This document shows positions 1 to 12,300 of a DNA stretch of 64,000 nucleotides, one piece after another. Under the pieces are notes generated by a model. The model saw nothing but the letters and a program-made list of their open reading frames with translations, was not told where the DNA came from and made no database searches. Position 1 is the stretch's first letter. The number at the start of each line of letters is the position of its first letter. The DNA comes from Desmodesmus armatus (lineage: Eukaryota; Chlorophyta; Chlorophyceae; Sphaeropleales; Scenedesmaceae), in NCBI GenBank assembly GCA_007449985.2, contig VIIQ02000029.1:212001-276000 (forward strand), read 5' to 3'. The position numbers and the translations under genes were made by a program.

Positions 1-419
1 ACTAGAAGCACAGCATCAACATTTGGACATCCACTCAGCTAAGGCCACAAGATGCAGCAACGAAACAAGGAAGCACAGCTTAGTGTGTATATGTCGACGT
101 CAGCATTGGTTGTGCATGTGGGTGTCTCATTGGCTTGGGCTTGCACGACGAATGAACCTCAAATACCGGCTTGAAGTCCGGGGATGATAGCCTTACTGTT
201 CGGTTGATGACGCATGCCACGTTCGCCATTTACGAAAGCAGCTTCCTTACACGTTGCAGGACACGTCGTACCCGTTCGACCCTCCGAGGCGACCTTCAAA
301 GCTATATGTACAACGCGCACAGGCGGAACCTGCAAGCATTTTCGGACGACAGCAAACACTTTTGCAATTAAATTGACATCAACTTGGCATTTTGGTCTGC
401 GCTCGCTCAGCGATTGGTC
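1..419. other. Upstream/5' leader of first CBM1-like gene
   Basis: No coding exon is supported here. The short open frames have no signal, domain or splice context. The stretch directly precedes the ATG at 420 and probably holds promoter and 5' UTR; no clear TATA box was identified. Confidence 0.4.
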
Positions 420-3340
420 ATGGCCCCCATCAAAGCGCTTGTCTTGGCAACCCTGCTGACTGTGCTGGCTACGGCACAAGGCACACGCGACTACGTGTTT
501 TGGCCATCTGCAAGGTAAGAAAAATTCAACGTGTCACGGCTGCCAGGTGAGTCTCAAGTCTCACCGCAAGGTTGCCGGGAGACCACTTGCTCCGAACCTG
601 CACAGATGCACTTGATAAACGTGGCTGGCTTTTCACACACAGTACCCCTGCTCTCGCAATGGCAATCCTTCCATATTAATCCCTTTTGGTGCTCTGCCTC
701 TGCCTCTGCCTCCCCCCCCCCCACCCTGCAGGCATGGCCGCCCAACCAAACCCAAGATCATCGAGGAGTTCAACCAGTGTGGTGGCAAGGGAGGTGACTG
801 CAAAGACTTCGGGGGCTGCGACAAGGATGCCCCATTTGCTTCCTACAAGTGCGCCAAAGGGTTGGAGTGCAAGCGTCATGACGAATGGTATTGGCAGGTG
901 GGGTACAAACTCCAAGTACTGGCAGTTTGACCTTGATCAAACAGCCTGTTTGACAGGGCCTGTCTGGGCCCCTCTTGCATGATGACACAGTTTGTCCTGG
1001 CACCATTTCATGGAGTGAAGGCCAAATCCATCACCTTCACAGACATGCTATGAATCATCCAGGAAAGACCCGTAAACCAGCCTGTATACATCATGCCCTT
1101 CACTGGAAGATCATTTGTTTGTTTGAAACAAATTTCTGCACCTGAACACTACTGAGCCTGGTTCCGTTTCTGTTGTGCTCTGCAGTGCCTGAAAGATCAT
1201 CCTACCCCCACACCTACACCTACCCCAACCCCCAAGCCCTCCTCCAAGACCATTGATGAGCACAAGCAATGCGGTGGCAAGGGAGGCGACTGCGCAGACT
1301 TCGGTGACTGCAAGGACGACGCACCCTTTGCCGGCTACAAGTGCGCCAAAGGGCTGAAGTGCAACCGTCACAACGAGTGGTACTGGCAGGTACGTCATGA
1401 CTCATGGCTGGGCCAAGCAAGCTGGCATGTGTGGTCAAAACTGCTGGCGCTCATGTCTATCTAGCACCTACCATGTACCCATGCCGTGCCTCCGGTTGAA
1501 TGAGCCTAAATCAACACTCCAAGGCTGATTCACCCTGACTGCACCTGCGAATGCACCTCTAGTGTTTCACTCTGTGATCACCGGTGACCAACATCAGCAA
1601 TGACCATTCACAGCTGCTGGTGGCCATCAACATCTTCCACTGGAGAATGCCTTGTAACAGTTCGGTGCTTCTGCATGCCTGACTGTTGTGCTTGCAGTGC
1701 CAGAAGGGTGATTCAACCACCCCTGAACCCAAGCCTTCCCCCAAGCCTTCTTCCAAGACCATTCATGAGCACAACCAGTGCGGTGGCAAGGGAGGTGACT
1801 GCAAAGACTTTGGCGGCTGCAAGGATGACGCACCTTTTGACGGCTACAAGTGCGCCAAAGGGCTGATGTGCAAGCGTCAGAACGAGTGGTACTGGCAGGT
1901 ACGACACACAGCCGAGCAAGCTACCCCAAGTGACCATAACTGCGCACCTAGTGCTTATGTCCTTCCAAAGCTAGTAGCGGCTAACACGTGCAACAGCCTC
2001 AGATTGCCAGTGACGTAGACCGTTGAGTATCGGATACTCCAAGGCTGATTCACCCTGACTGCAATTGCACCACTGATGTTCCACACAGTAGCACATAACC
2101 GTTATGTTGAGTGACTCAAAGCCCGGCTGTTGATGATCCACAACTTCCACAGGACAATGCCTTGCAACAGTTGGTGCTGCTGTGTGCCTGACTGCTGTGC
2201 TTGCAGTGCCAGAAGGGTGCAGATACTACCCCTGAACCCAAGCCGTCCCCCAAGCCCTCTTCCAAAGTCATCGATGAGCACAAGCAGTGTGGTGGCAAGG
2301 GAGGAGACTGCGCAGACTTCGGTGACTGCAAAGACGATGCACCATTTGCTGGCTACAAGTGCGCCAAAGGGCTGAAGTGCAACCGTCAGAACGAGTGGTA
2401 CTGGCAGGTACGACATTGAGCTCAGCAGGCTTGCCCATGTGATCGAAACTGCCAGCTCATGGGTTTGGCGCCCAACACGTCCAACCGTTGTGACAGCCTT
2501 GGTTTTACTGCGTCTAAACTGACACTTCAAGGCTGATTCACCATGACTGCGACTGAACCCTTCCATGTTCCAAACACCAGCAAATAACAACTTAAGGCCT
2601 TTGATGGCATCAACATCTTCAGCACTGCTGTCGTGAAGACAATGTCACAGGCTTGCAACAAGTTGTTGCTTCTGCATGCTTCACTGCTCTGTGCTTGCAG
2701 TGCCAGAAGGGTGATTATACTACACATGAACCCAAGCCTTCCCCCAAGCCCTCCTCCAAGACCATTCAGGAGTTCAACCAGTGTGGTGGGAAGGGAGGTG
2801 ACTGCAAAGACTTCGGTGACTGCATGGATGACGCACCCTTTGCCGGCTACAAGTGCGCCAAAGGGCTGAAGTGCATCCGCCATAACGAGTGGTACTGGCA
2901 GGTGGGGACACTATTTTGAAGGAGCTACTAGTCTAGTAGGCCGGTATCAAATCAGTCAGTAGTACTGGATGGTAGTCAGGCTAACCCTTTTCCTACACTG
3001 TGCCATAAGTGCCATCAGCAAGCCTCACCTCAAAGTTTGACCAGGTCAAAACCCCTGGGCTCGACTTCATGCCATTGGCTGGCAGCAAGAGTGCTGACAA
3101 GCAGGATTTTCATGACACATGACCTATACAAACGCCCTACCAGGGGGTGATCCGTTTAGGGAGTTGATCCTGCAAGTTGCATACACTTCTTGTCCATTGA
3201 GCCACCGTGAATTGAATCAGCCAACTCAAATATCACTTTACAACTGAGTCAGCATGTTGCGCTCTGAGTGAGCCGTCAAGGCAAACGTGTGACTGGGCTG
3301 GTGCTCTGTGCCTTGCTGCTGTTTGCTGCAGTGCCTGTAA
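420..3340 (+). CDS. Secreted protein with five CBM1-like modules
   Basis: Spliced model: 420-514, 732-897, 1186-1389, 1698-1898, 2207-2407, 2701-2901, 3332-3340 (358 residues, all introns GT-AG). Exon 1 codes a signal peptide (MAPIKALVLATLLTVLATAQ), so the product is probably secreted or wall-associated. Each of five modules reads QCGGKGGDC...C...C...C..NEWYWQ-C, spanning about residues 47-88, 115-156, 182-223, 249-290 and 316-357. This resembles the fungal-type cellulose-binding module CBM1 (QCGG start, aromatic face, QC end) but has six cysteines. Pro/Ser/Thr/Lys linkers of the KPSPKPSSK type separate modules 2-5, as is usual for CBM1 proteins. From the second module on, every intron lies in phase 0 between Gln and the last Cys, so the final mini-exon (TGC CTG TAA) supplies the last cysteine and the stop. 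No catalytic domain is visible. Binding to cellulose or another wall glycan is inferred from the family. Confidence 0.82.
1186..2901 (+). repeat. Tandem exon-intron duplication in the CBM1-like gene
   Basis: Four consecutive units of about 490-510 bp each hold one module exon and the following intron. The introns are also related: the string AAGGCTGATTCACC recurs near 1521, 2041 and 2530, and the acceptor context (gtgcttgcag/tgccagaagg) is nearly identical at 1697, 2206 and 2700. This shows recent unequal-crossover-type duplication of whole exon-plus-intron units rather than of exons alone. Confidence 0.8.
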
Positions 3341-5709
3341 ACAACCCCAAGCCGTACGTACAAAGACCAGTAGGCAAGGGTCATCCAACACTGGTGTCAA
3401 CTTGACACAAGAGGCGTGTGTGACACAAGAGGCGTCACTTTGTGACACTCTGAGACTCATGTCCCCAGACAGATTGACAAGTAGCTGGGGTCGCACGATT
3501 TCGACAGGCAGATGGTTGTGAGATGCATCGGACTCTTGATCTTCCATCGCGATAAGAGTCCCAATCTGGCGGCATGCATAGAGGGCTCAATTACTACCGT
3601 ACTGAGTCCGGTCAGCTGCACTGCGGATTCATTGCCAGTCACGGCGTTGTCGTTTGTGCCATGTATTTGCCTTCACCGTAGTGGGGCCAAACCACAGTCA
3701 GTGACATTTCTGCATCCAGGGTCCCAAGGTTCGCACTGCGATGTGTGACATGTTTGATTGCGAACCCTAGTTCAGCTACCCATTCAGACTCCACCTGTTG
3801 GTCCTTTGTAGACCCCATTGCCTCATTTTGCCAAGTGTGCTTGTGGCACACAATTTTGCACCACTAGCATGTTTCTGATTCACTGTTTCAGTGCTTTCAC
3901 CCTTGCTTCATGTCGAGCTCCACTCCGCTACTAGACATTGCATTGCCATCATGCTGCCTGAGCCAGCCAACTGACATTGCAATGATTTGTGTAGCATGGT
4001 GTCCGTGCGCAGTGCTGGTCGGGCAGAGGTGTGGCCACCTGCCGGCGTTGCGTTGGCATCAGCTGTTTGTAATGTTCAAGGCCCCGATTCTCACTTCTGC
4101 CTGTGCTGTCACAGCAGTCCTGCAGTGCGGTACTGTTTGCCCTGTTGTTGGTTGTTGGTCTCAGACAGCCTGACGCGGCCGCACCACAGTGTGTAGGGCA
4201 TCCTTGTGTGTGTCGTTGGAGCCACGCTACCAGCCTGCTGGCCTCACGCTAGCAGCGCTTTCCCACACACAACCTGTTGACCTTTCTAGAGTCCATTGAG
4301 ATTGCCTCACTTTGCCAAGTGTGCTTCAGTGGCGCGCTAGTTGGAACTCTGTTGATCTTACACCTCATGCATGTTTTCCCAAGGAACTGAGTCAGTGCTT
4401 TTACCTTTGCTTCATGTTGAGCTCCGCTACCCTACTAGACAATGCATTTCCATCACGCTGTCTCAGCCAGCCAATTGACATTGAAACTGTGTGTGCAGCC
4501 TGGTTGTCGTGCGCAATGCTGGGCCGACAGGCATAGTGCTGCCACCTGAGGCCAGAGATGTAGCCGCTTGCTGGCTTTGTGCTGGCACCAGCAGCCTGAG
4601 GTTTGGGTGTTACTATTGTTACCTTTGGCAGTACCGTACTTGTAGTACCGTACTAACGTCGCGGCGAACGGTTCTTGCTATTATGGAATTTCTGACGGCC
4701 TGACCGCCTGAGGCGGCTGCACCCTAGTGTGTAAGGCGTGCTTGTGTGTCGATGGGGCCGGGCTGTCAGCCTGGTGATCTCACTCATGACTGACCCATGC
4801 TAATAGCGCTTTTGCATCATCCTTGTAAAAGCCTCTCAGAGGCTGCGGCAGTAATTGGCTCCCTTGTAGACTCGGGCTACAGTCAGTCACGGCTTGACTT
4901 TGTGATGAGTAACGCCAGACGTACAGTGTACTGCAGGCTGCCAATGTAAATGTGACTGTGACTGCCAGGGGAGGGCCAGATTCTTGCTTGGTGAATCGCT
5001 TGTGCCAAAAGTGCATGTGTGCCATGTACTGGGGTTGAGCCACGGCACCCTCATCCCGCATGATCATGCATCTTGAGCAATGTGTTATCTGCTGATGATT
5101 CAGCATCAAGGAACCAGTGATAACACCAAGTGACACTTGCTCAAGCTAAGCGCAGCCACTGGCTTTGAAAGCTGACAGCAGGCTTCACAATCAGATGGAC
5201 TCAGGCGCTCGAGACGCACAACAAAGGCAAACCCTGCAGCTGTACAGCACTGTACCGTACACAATGTGTTGGCAACAGCTTACAGCTCTACACCGTGCAC
5301 AAGCCTCCAGGTTGATTAGCATTGCAATTAAGACTAGAACGTACACTTCAGAGTGTTCAGCCAGGCGCCTTGCAAGACCATTTGGGCCCGGAACATTGAG
5401 CACATGAGCGTGTAAGTCAGTGCTCACATTGGAGGCCTCACCTAGGTTGACCATTGGCTCTGGTGCTGCATAGTTTACTGGTCCCGTTGCGACCATGGTT
5501 GAGCGCCGCCGTGCTTTTTCGTTTCAATTTTCCGTTTGCCGTTTGCCGTTTGCCGTTTTCCGAATCTGCAGGAATCCGTCGACCATCCGAGGTTGACTTC
5601 TCCGACACCATCAACTATAAGAGCGCTGCATTGCAGTGCAAGGCAATCACCCTTCCAAAGTCAAACCTGAAAAGAAAACTCTCAAATCTTGTTGCAACAC
5701 TACTCAAGA
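3341..5709. other. Spacer between the two CBM1-like genes
   Basis: No supported gene. It contains a degenerate tandem duplication (separate entry) and presumably the 3' UTR of the first CBM1-like gene and the promoter of the second. The 217-codon open frame beginning at 5454 crosses the real first exon of the second gene in another frame and is not credible. Confidence 0.5.
3800..4790. repeat. Two-copy degenerate tandem duplication, unit about 490 bp
   Basis: Unit 1 (about 3800-4250) and unit 2 (about 4285-4790) share anchors in the same order. These are a TTTGCCAAGTGTGCTT block (3828 and 4311), a CTTGCTTCATGT/CTTTGCTTCATGT block followed by GAGCTCC (near 3905 and 4405), a CCAGCCAA.TGACATTG block (near 3964 and 4468), and a CGGC.GCACC..AGTGTGTA block (near 4177 and 4715). 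Many substitutions and small indels separate the copies. No coding signal or terminal repeat marks it as a known element. Confidence 0.7.
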
Positions 5710-7207
5710 ATGGCTCGCATGCAGGCACTTTTCTTGGTCACGGTCCTCCTGGCCATCGTGCAGCGGCCTGTAGATGCGAAAGTAGCGTCAACAGCGTCAA
5801 GGTATGTGATGTGCAAAGAAGTTCTTGGCACTATGCTGCTTCGTTCAAGACTTACAGTGCGGGTCGAAGCAGATATGCACGTTCTGCCGCTGGCAACAGC
5901 TTATTTGCCGCTGGGATGCGAGCACCCAGCGCACAGATGCATATGCGCAAAATAAAACCATCGACTCACACTGAAAGCGACAAACGAGGCACACACTGGC
6001 TTCCGAGGCTTCCTTTGCTGCTCCACCTGCACCCAATCCCGCAGCTCAAGGAACAACAACCCCAAGGTCATTGCAGAGTGGAATCAGTGCGGTGGCAAGG
6101 GAGGTGACTGCGCCAAGTTTGGGGGCTGCAAGAACGACGCACCCTTTGCCGGCTACCAGTGTGCATCAGGCCTGGACTGCAAGCGTCAGAACGAGTGGTA
6201 CTGGCAGGTATGGCTCGAGGCAAAGCCTCTTTAAGGCTAAGCCATGATGCGACCCCTAGGACACGCTGTGTATCAAGCGGTCACTGTCATTCCTAGACAG
6301 CAGTCATTGCACAGTGGTAGTGAATCTTCGGCTCTCGAGCTGTGACCATGTTTCAGATTCCAAGCTGCCACCATGACAGCATCTCACTCCATGCTCTTGA
6401 GCACATCAAGAGCTGCACACAGCTATCAACTGACGTGTGATCTTTCCCCGATTTGCTGCCGTGTCTGAAAGCTGCACCCGCTTCTTCTCCCAGCGTGAAG
6501 AGCGTGTCTGTTGCCCCTACACCTGAGGCAAATGCGCCGCTGACAAAGTCTGTTTTGTGCGCCTTGCTGTTGCTTGCTGCAGTGTCTGAAGGGTGCAACA
6601 CCTGCCCCCACACCCTCCCCCAAGCCCACACCCACACCTTCCCCCAAGCCTACACCATCATCCGTGATCAAGCGCTACGACCAGTGCGGTGGCAAGGGAG
6701 GCAACTGCAAAGACTTTGGGGGCTGCGAGAATGATGCACAGTATGCCGGCTACCGTTGCGAGTCAGGCACCATGTGCAGGCGTCAAAACGAGTGGTACTG
6801 GCAGGTAAGGCGCAGAAGCAAACACTACTGCCGGTAGAGAGGCGGCCTCTTGCATATGCATAAAGTTCCAACCCTGAGGGTTCAACCGTCCTGGAAACTA
6901 GTTGTTGGCCCAAATACACAGCATACTGCAATGTTGATGGCCAACACTTGAGCTCAGCAAACACTCGTTTCTTGCTGGCCCACACTGCAAAGGCCGGGTG
7001 ATGGTGTCTAGCACAGTGCTTGTTCAACCCGGCTGAACCTGAGGTTCACCACCTCATAACAGCCTGCTGCACTCTGAACCACTTGTCAATCAGACCATCG
7101 TGTACATTGTGCCATTCAACCTTCAAGTCAACCTTGCAAACCTGAGAGCTCCAGCAGCGACTCACTCGTGCTGTGTGCCTTGCTGCTGTTGTCCGCAGTG
7201 CCTGTAA
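5710..7207 (+). CDS. Secreted protein with two CBM1-like modules
   Basis: Spliced model: 5710-5801, 6045-6207, 6583-6804, 7199-7207 (161 residues). The ATG at 5710 begins a signal peptide (MARMQALFLVTVLLAIVQRP). Two six-cysteine modules follow, about residues 45-86 and 119-160, each QCGGKGG(D/N)C...NEWYWQ-C. A linker of PTPSPKP repeats lies between them, longer and more Pro/Thr-rich than in the neighbouring gene. The last coding exon is again TGC CTG TAA, with an intron 3' end very like that of the first gene (gccttgctgctgtt...cag), so the two genes are paralogues. The second module has lost the KGLKC wording (it reads ESGTMC). A role in binding wall polysaccharide is inferred from CBM1; no enzyme domain is present. 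Confidence 0.82.
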
Positions 7208-9378
7208 ACACACTGATCAAGGTCATCACAGAGCCTCCAGAACGAGCAGCTACGTGCGAGGATCGCCAGGCCAGGGGGGATTGCACTCACTGAGTCTGTT
7301 TTGATCTGCGCCAGGCAGAGGGAGTGGTGCAAAGGCTGCAAAGAGTATGTTTTGATGACTTGTGTTTGATTCCTCTGAGGGTGGCACAACTTGCACTCGC
7401 AAGCGCGTGCCGTGCAGTGCATTGTCTGTATCTTGTATGGTATTGTGTGGCCAGGTCCTGTTCTTGCTGCATGTTGGCTTGCTTGACAAAACCTGGCCCG
7501 TAAGCTCGGCAATTAATTTATTATCATGGTTGGAGGGTGAGTCACCCTCCAACAGACGTCTGCTACTGTGACCCAGAGTATACTTCCTCATCACACACGG
7601 GCTATACTTGGCACATCACCTGTTTGTTACTGCCAGTGGACAGCCTGCTATGCACCCAGTGTCAACCTTTGCTCCAGTTTGGTCACCTCATGGGCCACCA
7701 AACCTTTGTACTTTGTGGTGGTTGGACATGATGACCGCCACGTACTGGGGGTCCAGCGGCATGTTACCATTTGCAGGCAGATGCTTTCATTCTGTGGTGC
7801 AACAGAAGGGCACCAAAACAGAGCTCAGCAGTCATCCGTCAGACGCTGAAGCTGCAGCCACCCTACCATTTACGGCGGCGTTGGCTTCAACTACTTCAAC
7901 TACTTCACAGCTTGATTGACAATCGATTGGCATGCTTTTTGGCCTTGGTGGATGGTGTGCAGCAGATCATTGCTCGCTGGCATTACACCAGGTTGGGTTG
8001 TTGTGCCTGTGTCGGCCTTGCAATTACATATTTGTACAAAACCAGCACAGCACAGGTGCTAGTTGTTGTGACTGTGTCGGCCTTGCAAGGCAATGGGGGC
8101 TGCACGCAAGACAGGTGCACCTGAGACGGGGTGGCATGGTTGGACACGCAAGCCAGTAGCTGGGTGTCTGGCAGTTGATACTTCAAACTCTTGGAGAGCC
8201 GAGGAAGGCGCATGAGTGGAGGGGCCTCAAGATTATCTGGATTTGGGGTGATTATGCACCCACTTTGAGCCGCACACCAGCATACGGCACGCTGCACACC
8301 CGTGCATGTAACTACTATTACTATTCATACAGCGGAAGTTGCCTCAGCAGGGTCCCACAGCTGCATGCGTCCCGCCGCATTTTACAGTAGCGTGGTCGCA
8401 GGCACCATTCCCTTTCGTTGAACACTCGCTTCAAGAGCAGACCCTGCAGGAGTCAAGGCGCCAACCGCCACCAGTGTATCCATGCTGTGCCACTCCCCAT
8501 GATGCTCCGCTAGCCACACCCCTTGCAGGCTGCAGTTACAAACCGCACCTGAGGTAGGTTGATGTGACATTGACAGATGCAAACACAAAACCCACATCAG
8601 GATGGCATTGACATATCACAGCACACAGCCACAGGCCAACAACACTCCCAACACCAAATGCTACTCTGCCAGGAGGCTTTGTGTCAGTCCAGCCTACAGG
8701 CCCTTGTGCCCGCGGCTGCGAGTCAATCCCCCCCCCCCCCCCCCCCGGCGCGGATACACCCCAGGCAAACACACACTGCCCAGCTGCAACATCCACACAC
8801 TGCCCTGGTGCAGTGTTCACCCCAGCCACAGCGAAGATCCCTTTCGCGTGTCATCCCAGTTCCAACGCCCACTGTCTTGTATCAAGGCAGCAGGCAAAGA
8901 CACCAGCTGCACTCCTCCTGCAGTACACCTCATGGGGCTGCAACCCTTGCTGCATCTGCCCCCCCCCCCTTGCACCACACTGTAGCTGTTGCAGTGGGCT
9001 GCATGCCCAACTGCTGCCTCCTGCTGTCACTACGCCTGCATCAGCAGGCAACCATCCCTCATACGTACACACGGGGCATCTGCTGCCCATACGCTCCTTT
9101 ACATTGCATGCTTAAATAAGGTACACAGCTCGTTCTGCCCAAACCTCCCAGCCACTCAGGAGCCGCCACGCATGCCAGGGGTCAACAAGGTGCACCGGAC
9201 CGGGCTGCACTGCTGCTGGGCTTGCACCAGCGCTGCCGCATATCAGGGCTTCCTCGCTGGCTGCATCGCATTGATGCCGCCAGTCCTGGCTCCCTCATGA
9301 CCTAGCTGCCTGGCGCTGCTGACGCCTGCCTGAGCTGCTGCTGGGCCCCTTGTAGAGCTGCCGCACACCAGGGCAAAC
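7208..9378. other. Intergenic region between convergent genes
   Basis: It holds the 3' ends of the second CBM1-like gene (+) and of the ANTH gene (-). Open frames of up to 180 codons here lack domains, starts with context or splice support. A run of 19 C lies at 8728-8746. A small local duplication of a TGTCGGCCTTGCAA-containing block lies at about 7990-8030 and 8058-8098. Confidence 0.5.
9099..9103 (-). terminator. Candidate TGTAA poly(A) signal of ANTH gene
   Basis: The minus strand reads TGTAA about 275 bases past the ANTH stop codon. TGTAA is the usual poly(A) signal of chlorophycean algae. This is the nearest clear match downstream of the stop. Confidence 0.4.
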
Positions 9379-12300
9379 TCACGAGCTGCCCGGCACAGCT
9401 GGTGCCGCAGGCGCTGGCGTGGACGGCCCTGCGCTGTCAGGCAGCTGGCGCTCGCTGATGCGCTGCTGCTTGATCTGGTTGAGTGTGGGCTGCTTGGCAA
9501 CCTCGCCCTTGGCCCTGCGGGTAAGGTAAGTCAAATAGAGGCAGGCGATGGGTCAGCATATAGGCGTACTTGAGTAGGCATCCGCACATCACGCTGAAAA
9601 CGCAGCAGACAGAGTGTCAAGTCATTGCTCTCTGCCTGTGCGCAGTGTCAGCAGCGGTGACTGAGCCATGCCTAGGCTGAGTTTCTATGTCCAAACAGAT
9701 CAGGGCAGCTGGTGCTGCGCAGTGAAACCACGGCACTAATGAGTGGCACATGCGTCTACATGCACACCCCTCCCTCAAAGTGACATATGAGGCCGTAGCC
9801 TCATTCTCAAGGTATGATCAAGTAGCCGGGCTTACCTTGGTGGGCCCAGCAGGTCTTCTGTAAGTGCGTTGAGGGGGTCGTCAGCCATGCGCACAGGGCC
9901 CTCGTTCAGCGGCGGGGGTGCTGAGCCAGGTGGAGGGGTGGCCAGGAAGGGGTTGAAGGGGTTCACACCACCTGTGGGACCTGCAGCGGCAAACATCAGA
10001 GCATCAGCATCAACTTTGCCACCCAACATCCCGCCACACTACTGTGCTGAACTGAACACCTAAAATGAGATGGTGCGAAGCCTGACTGTCTGGCGCCCCA
10101 CCATTTTTTTCCTCTACAAAGGCCTCCAGGGCAAACTCATCGCACCTGCTGCTACCGGCATGCCGCCAAACGGCCCCATCCCATAAGGCACGATCGCCCC
10201 GCCCATCATCATGGGGTTCATGCCCACCGGCACAATGGCCATGTTGTGTGCGCCTGTAGGGCCTGCATAGGGGCCGAAGGGGTTTGGTACACCATAGCCT
10301 GCTGCTGCATAGGGGTCCATGCCGGTGGGGCCGGCATAGGGCCCAGTGGGACCGGCATAGGGGCCGTATGGGTTGGGGGGATAGCCATACCCATAGCCTG
10401 TGTGCGGCAGCAGCAAGCAACCACGGCGTAGTGTGAGAAGAGTCAGCACACAACAGAAAACATGTAGCGCAAGTTGGGTGCGCCCTACTCTGCAAATGAG
10501 ACTGCTTCATAGCTGCTGCTGTTGCCAGCCTTGCCCACCCCTGGCCTAGGCTGCCTGCCTACAGGATGCGCAGCACACATGCGCCCACTACGCCATCCAA
10601 AACCAATGCTGCGCCTGCCAGGCTGTCTGCCTGACGAACAGCACACCTGCACCCACTGCGCAGTTGGAATAAATTCATGCGCCTCTGCTCCACCGCAGCT
10701 GCTCCCCTTTCACCCTCCCCCACCGCTGCGCAAACGCTCTTTCGCTGCTGCTCCGTGCCCACTGCTCCCTGCCTGGTGTCCCACCGTTGAATGAATGATT
10801 GACTGCCGCACCTGGGGGTGGCATGCCAGTCATGTTGCCGTCTGGTGGGCCGAACGCTGGCTGCTCGCCAAAGCTGTCCACCTGCTGCGGCTGCTGCTGC
10901 GGCTGGATCATGCCGTCTGCTAGGAAGTCAAGCTCTCCCTTGGGCTGTGCAGCAGCAGGGGGTGCTGCCGGGGTGGAACTGCAAGCACGCAAGGAAGCAG
11001 CACAGCAGACCCGGTGCAGTACAGGTCAGCAATCACTCTGCTGTTGGGAGTGCGTTGAAGCACTTTGCAATGGCTGCACAACCAATTTCACGACCTATGA
11101 TGCTTACTTCGCTTCTGGTCAGGCGGTAAGACAAGCCCATGATGTCGCAGGCTGTAGCCACCCACTCAATCCCACCTGGATCATCATCGAAGCTAAGCAG
11201 GTCAATCTGCTTGGCTGCAGCCGCAACAGCCGCCGCTGCTGCTGCAGCATGCGACTTTGCCGCCTCCTCCTCAGCTGCTGCAGCCGCTGCTCGCTCCGCT
11301 GCCGCCGCTGCTTCCGAGTCTGGGGACACTGCACGGTCGCCAGGAGGCGGGGACAACGCTGCGCTGGTTGCGCCGCCACGAGCCGCCATGTTGCTGACCC
11401 TGCGCACACAACAAGCAGCACATGCACAGCGTCACAGTGAGTTGGAGCCCACATGTGTCACGAACGTGAAGGCTTCCCAGCAACAAGATGCTGCTGCTGT
11501 TGTTGCTGCACCAGACCCCTCTTGACCACTACAACACATCACAGTTCTGCACAGCATCGTAACCATGCAAAACATCAGATTGACGATGTCAGGGCTTGCT
11601 ATTCCTGGATGCACTGTTCCTGGATGCGCTCCCTGCCGACGACTTGTATAGCTGCTCCCTGCGCATGGCCCAGCTACAGCCCAAAGCCTCGCAACTTGGC
11701 TCACTACATACAACTCTCCCAACAGAGTGCTCTGCATCGGGCCTGCCATTGCTCAACACCCCAGCACACCAGCCATTCCCTCTCGTTGCAGAGACTAGGC
11801 CTGGGGTGCGCCTGCCACCTCTCAAGGCCCCATCACACCAGGCACTCACTTGTTTGAAGAGATGGGCCCTGCGTTGCGCCTGCCACCGCTCAAGGCAGGG
11901 TCAACCTCCTTAGGGGCCTCCCTCACATAGTCCTCCATGGCAGTCAAGAAGTCAGCGGGCAGTGGGGCCAGCTGTGGGAAGTTGATGGTGTGCTGCAGTG
12001 CTGGCACCGTCTGCACCGCTGCGTAGTAGGCGGTCAGGCGGTCACCCAGAGACAGGTTCTCCTTGTACAGCTCAATGCCCTGCGGCACAGCACAGCACAG
12101 CAGCATAGCGCAGGGCAGACGGACAGCTGAGCACATGCATGGTGCCACACGAACGCATGGGTTTGCAGGCATCTGAATTTGCTCCCAGTTGCTGCAGCCA
12201 TGCAAGCCGGCGCTCAAAAGGCACGGCAGCTTTCGAGACACCTAGCAGCTCATGAGGCGCAAGGAGTACAGTACAAGCATCCGCAGCGCTCACTGCCAGG

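Noticed and set aside
8577..9119. 180-codon plus-strand frame rich in His, Pro and Gln
   Set aside because: It crosses a run of 19 C and other low-complexity sequence, has no domain, and lies in the 3' flank of the ANTH gene.
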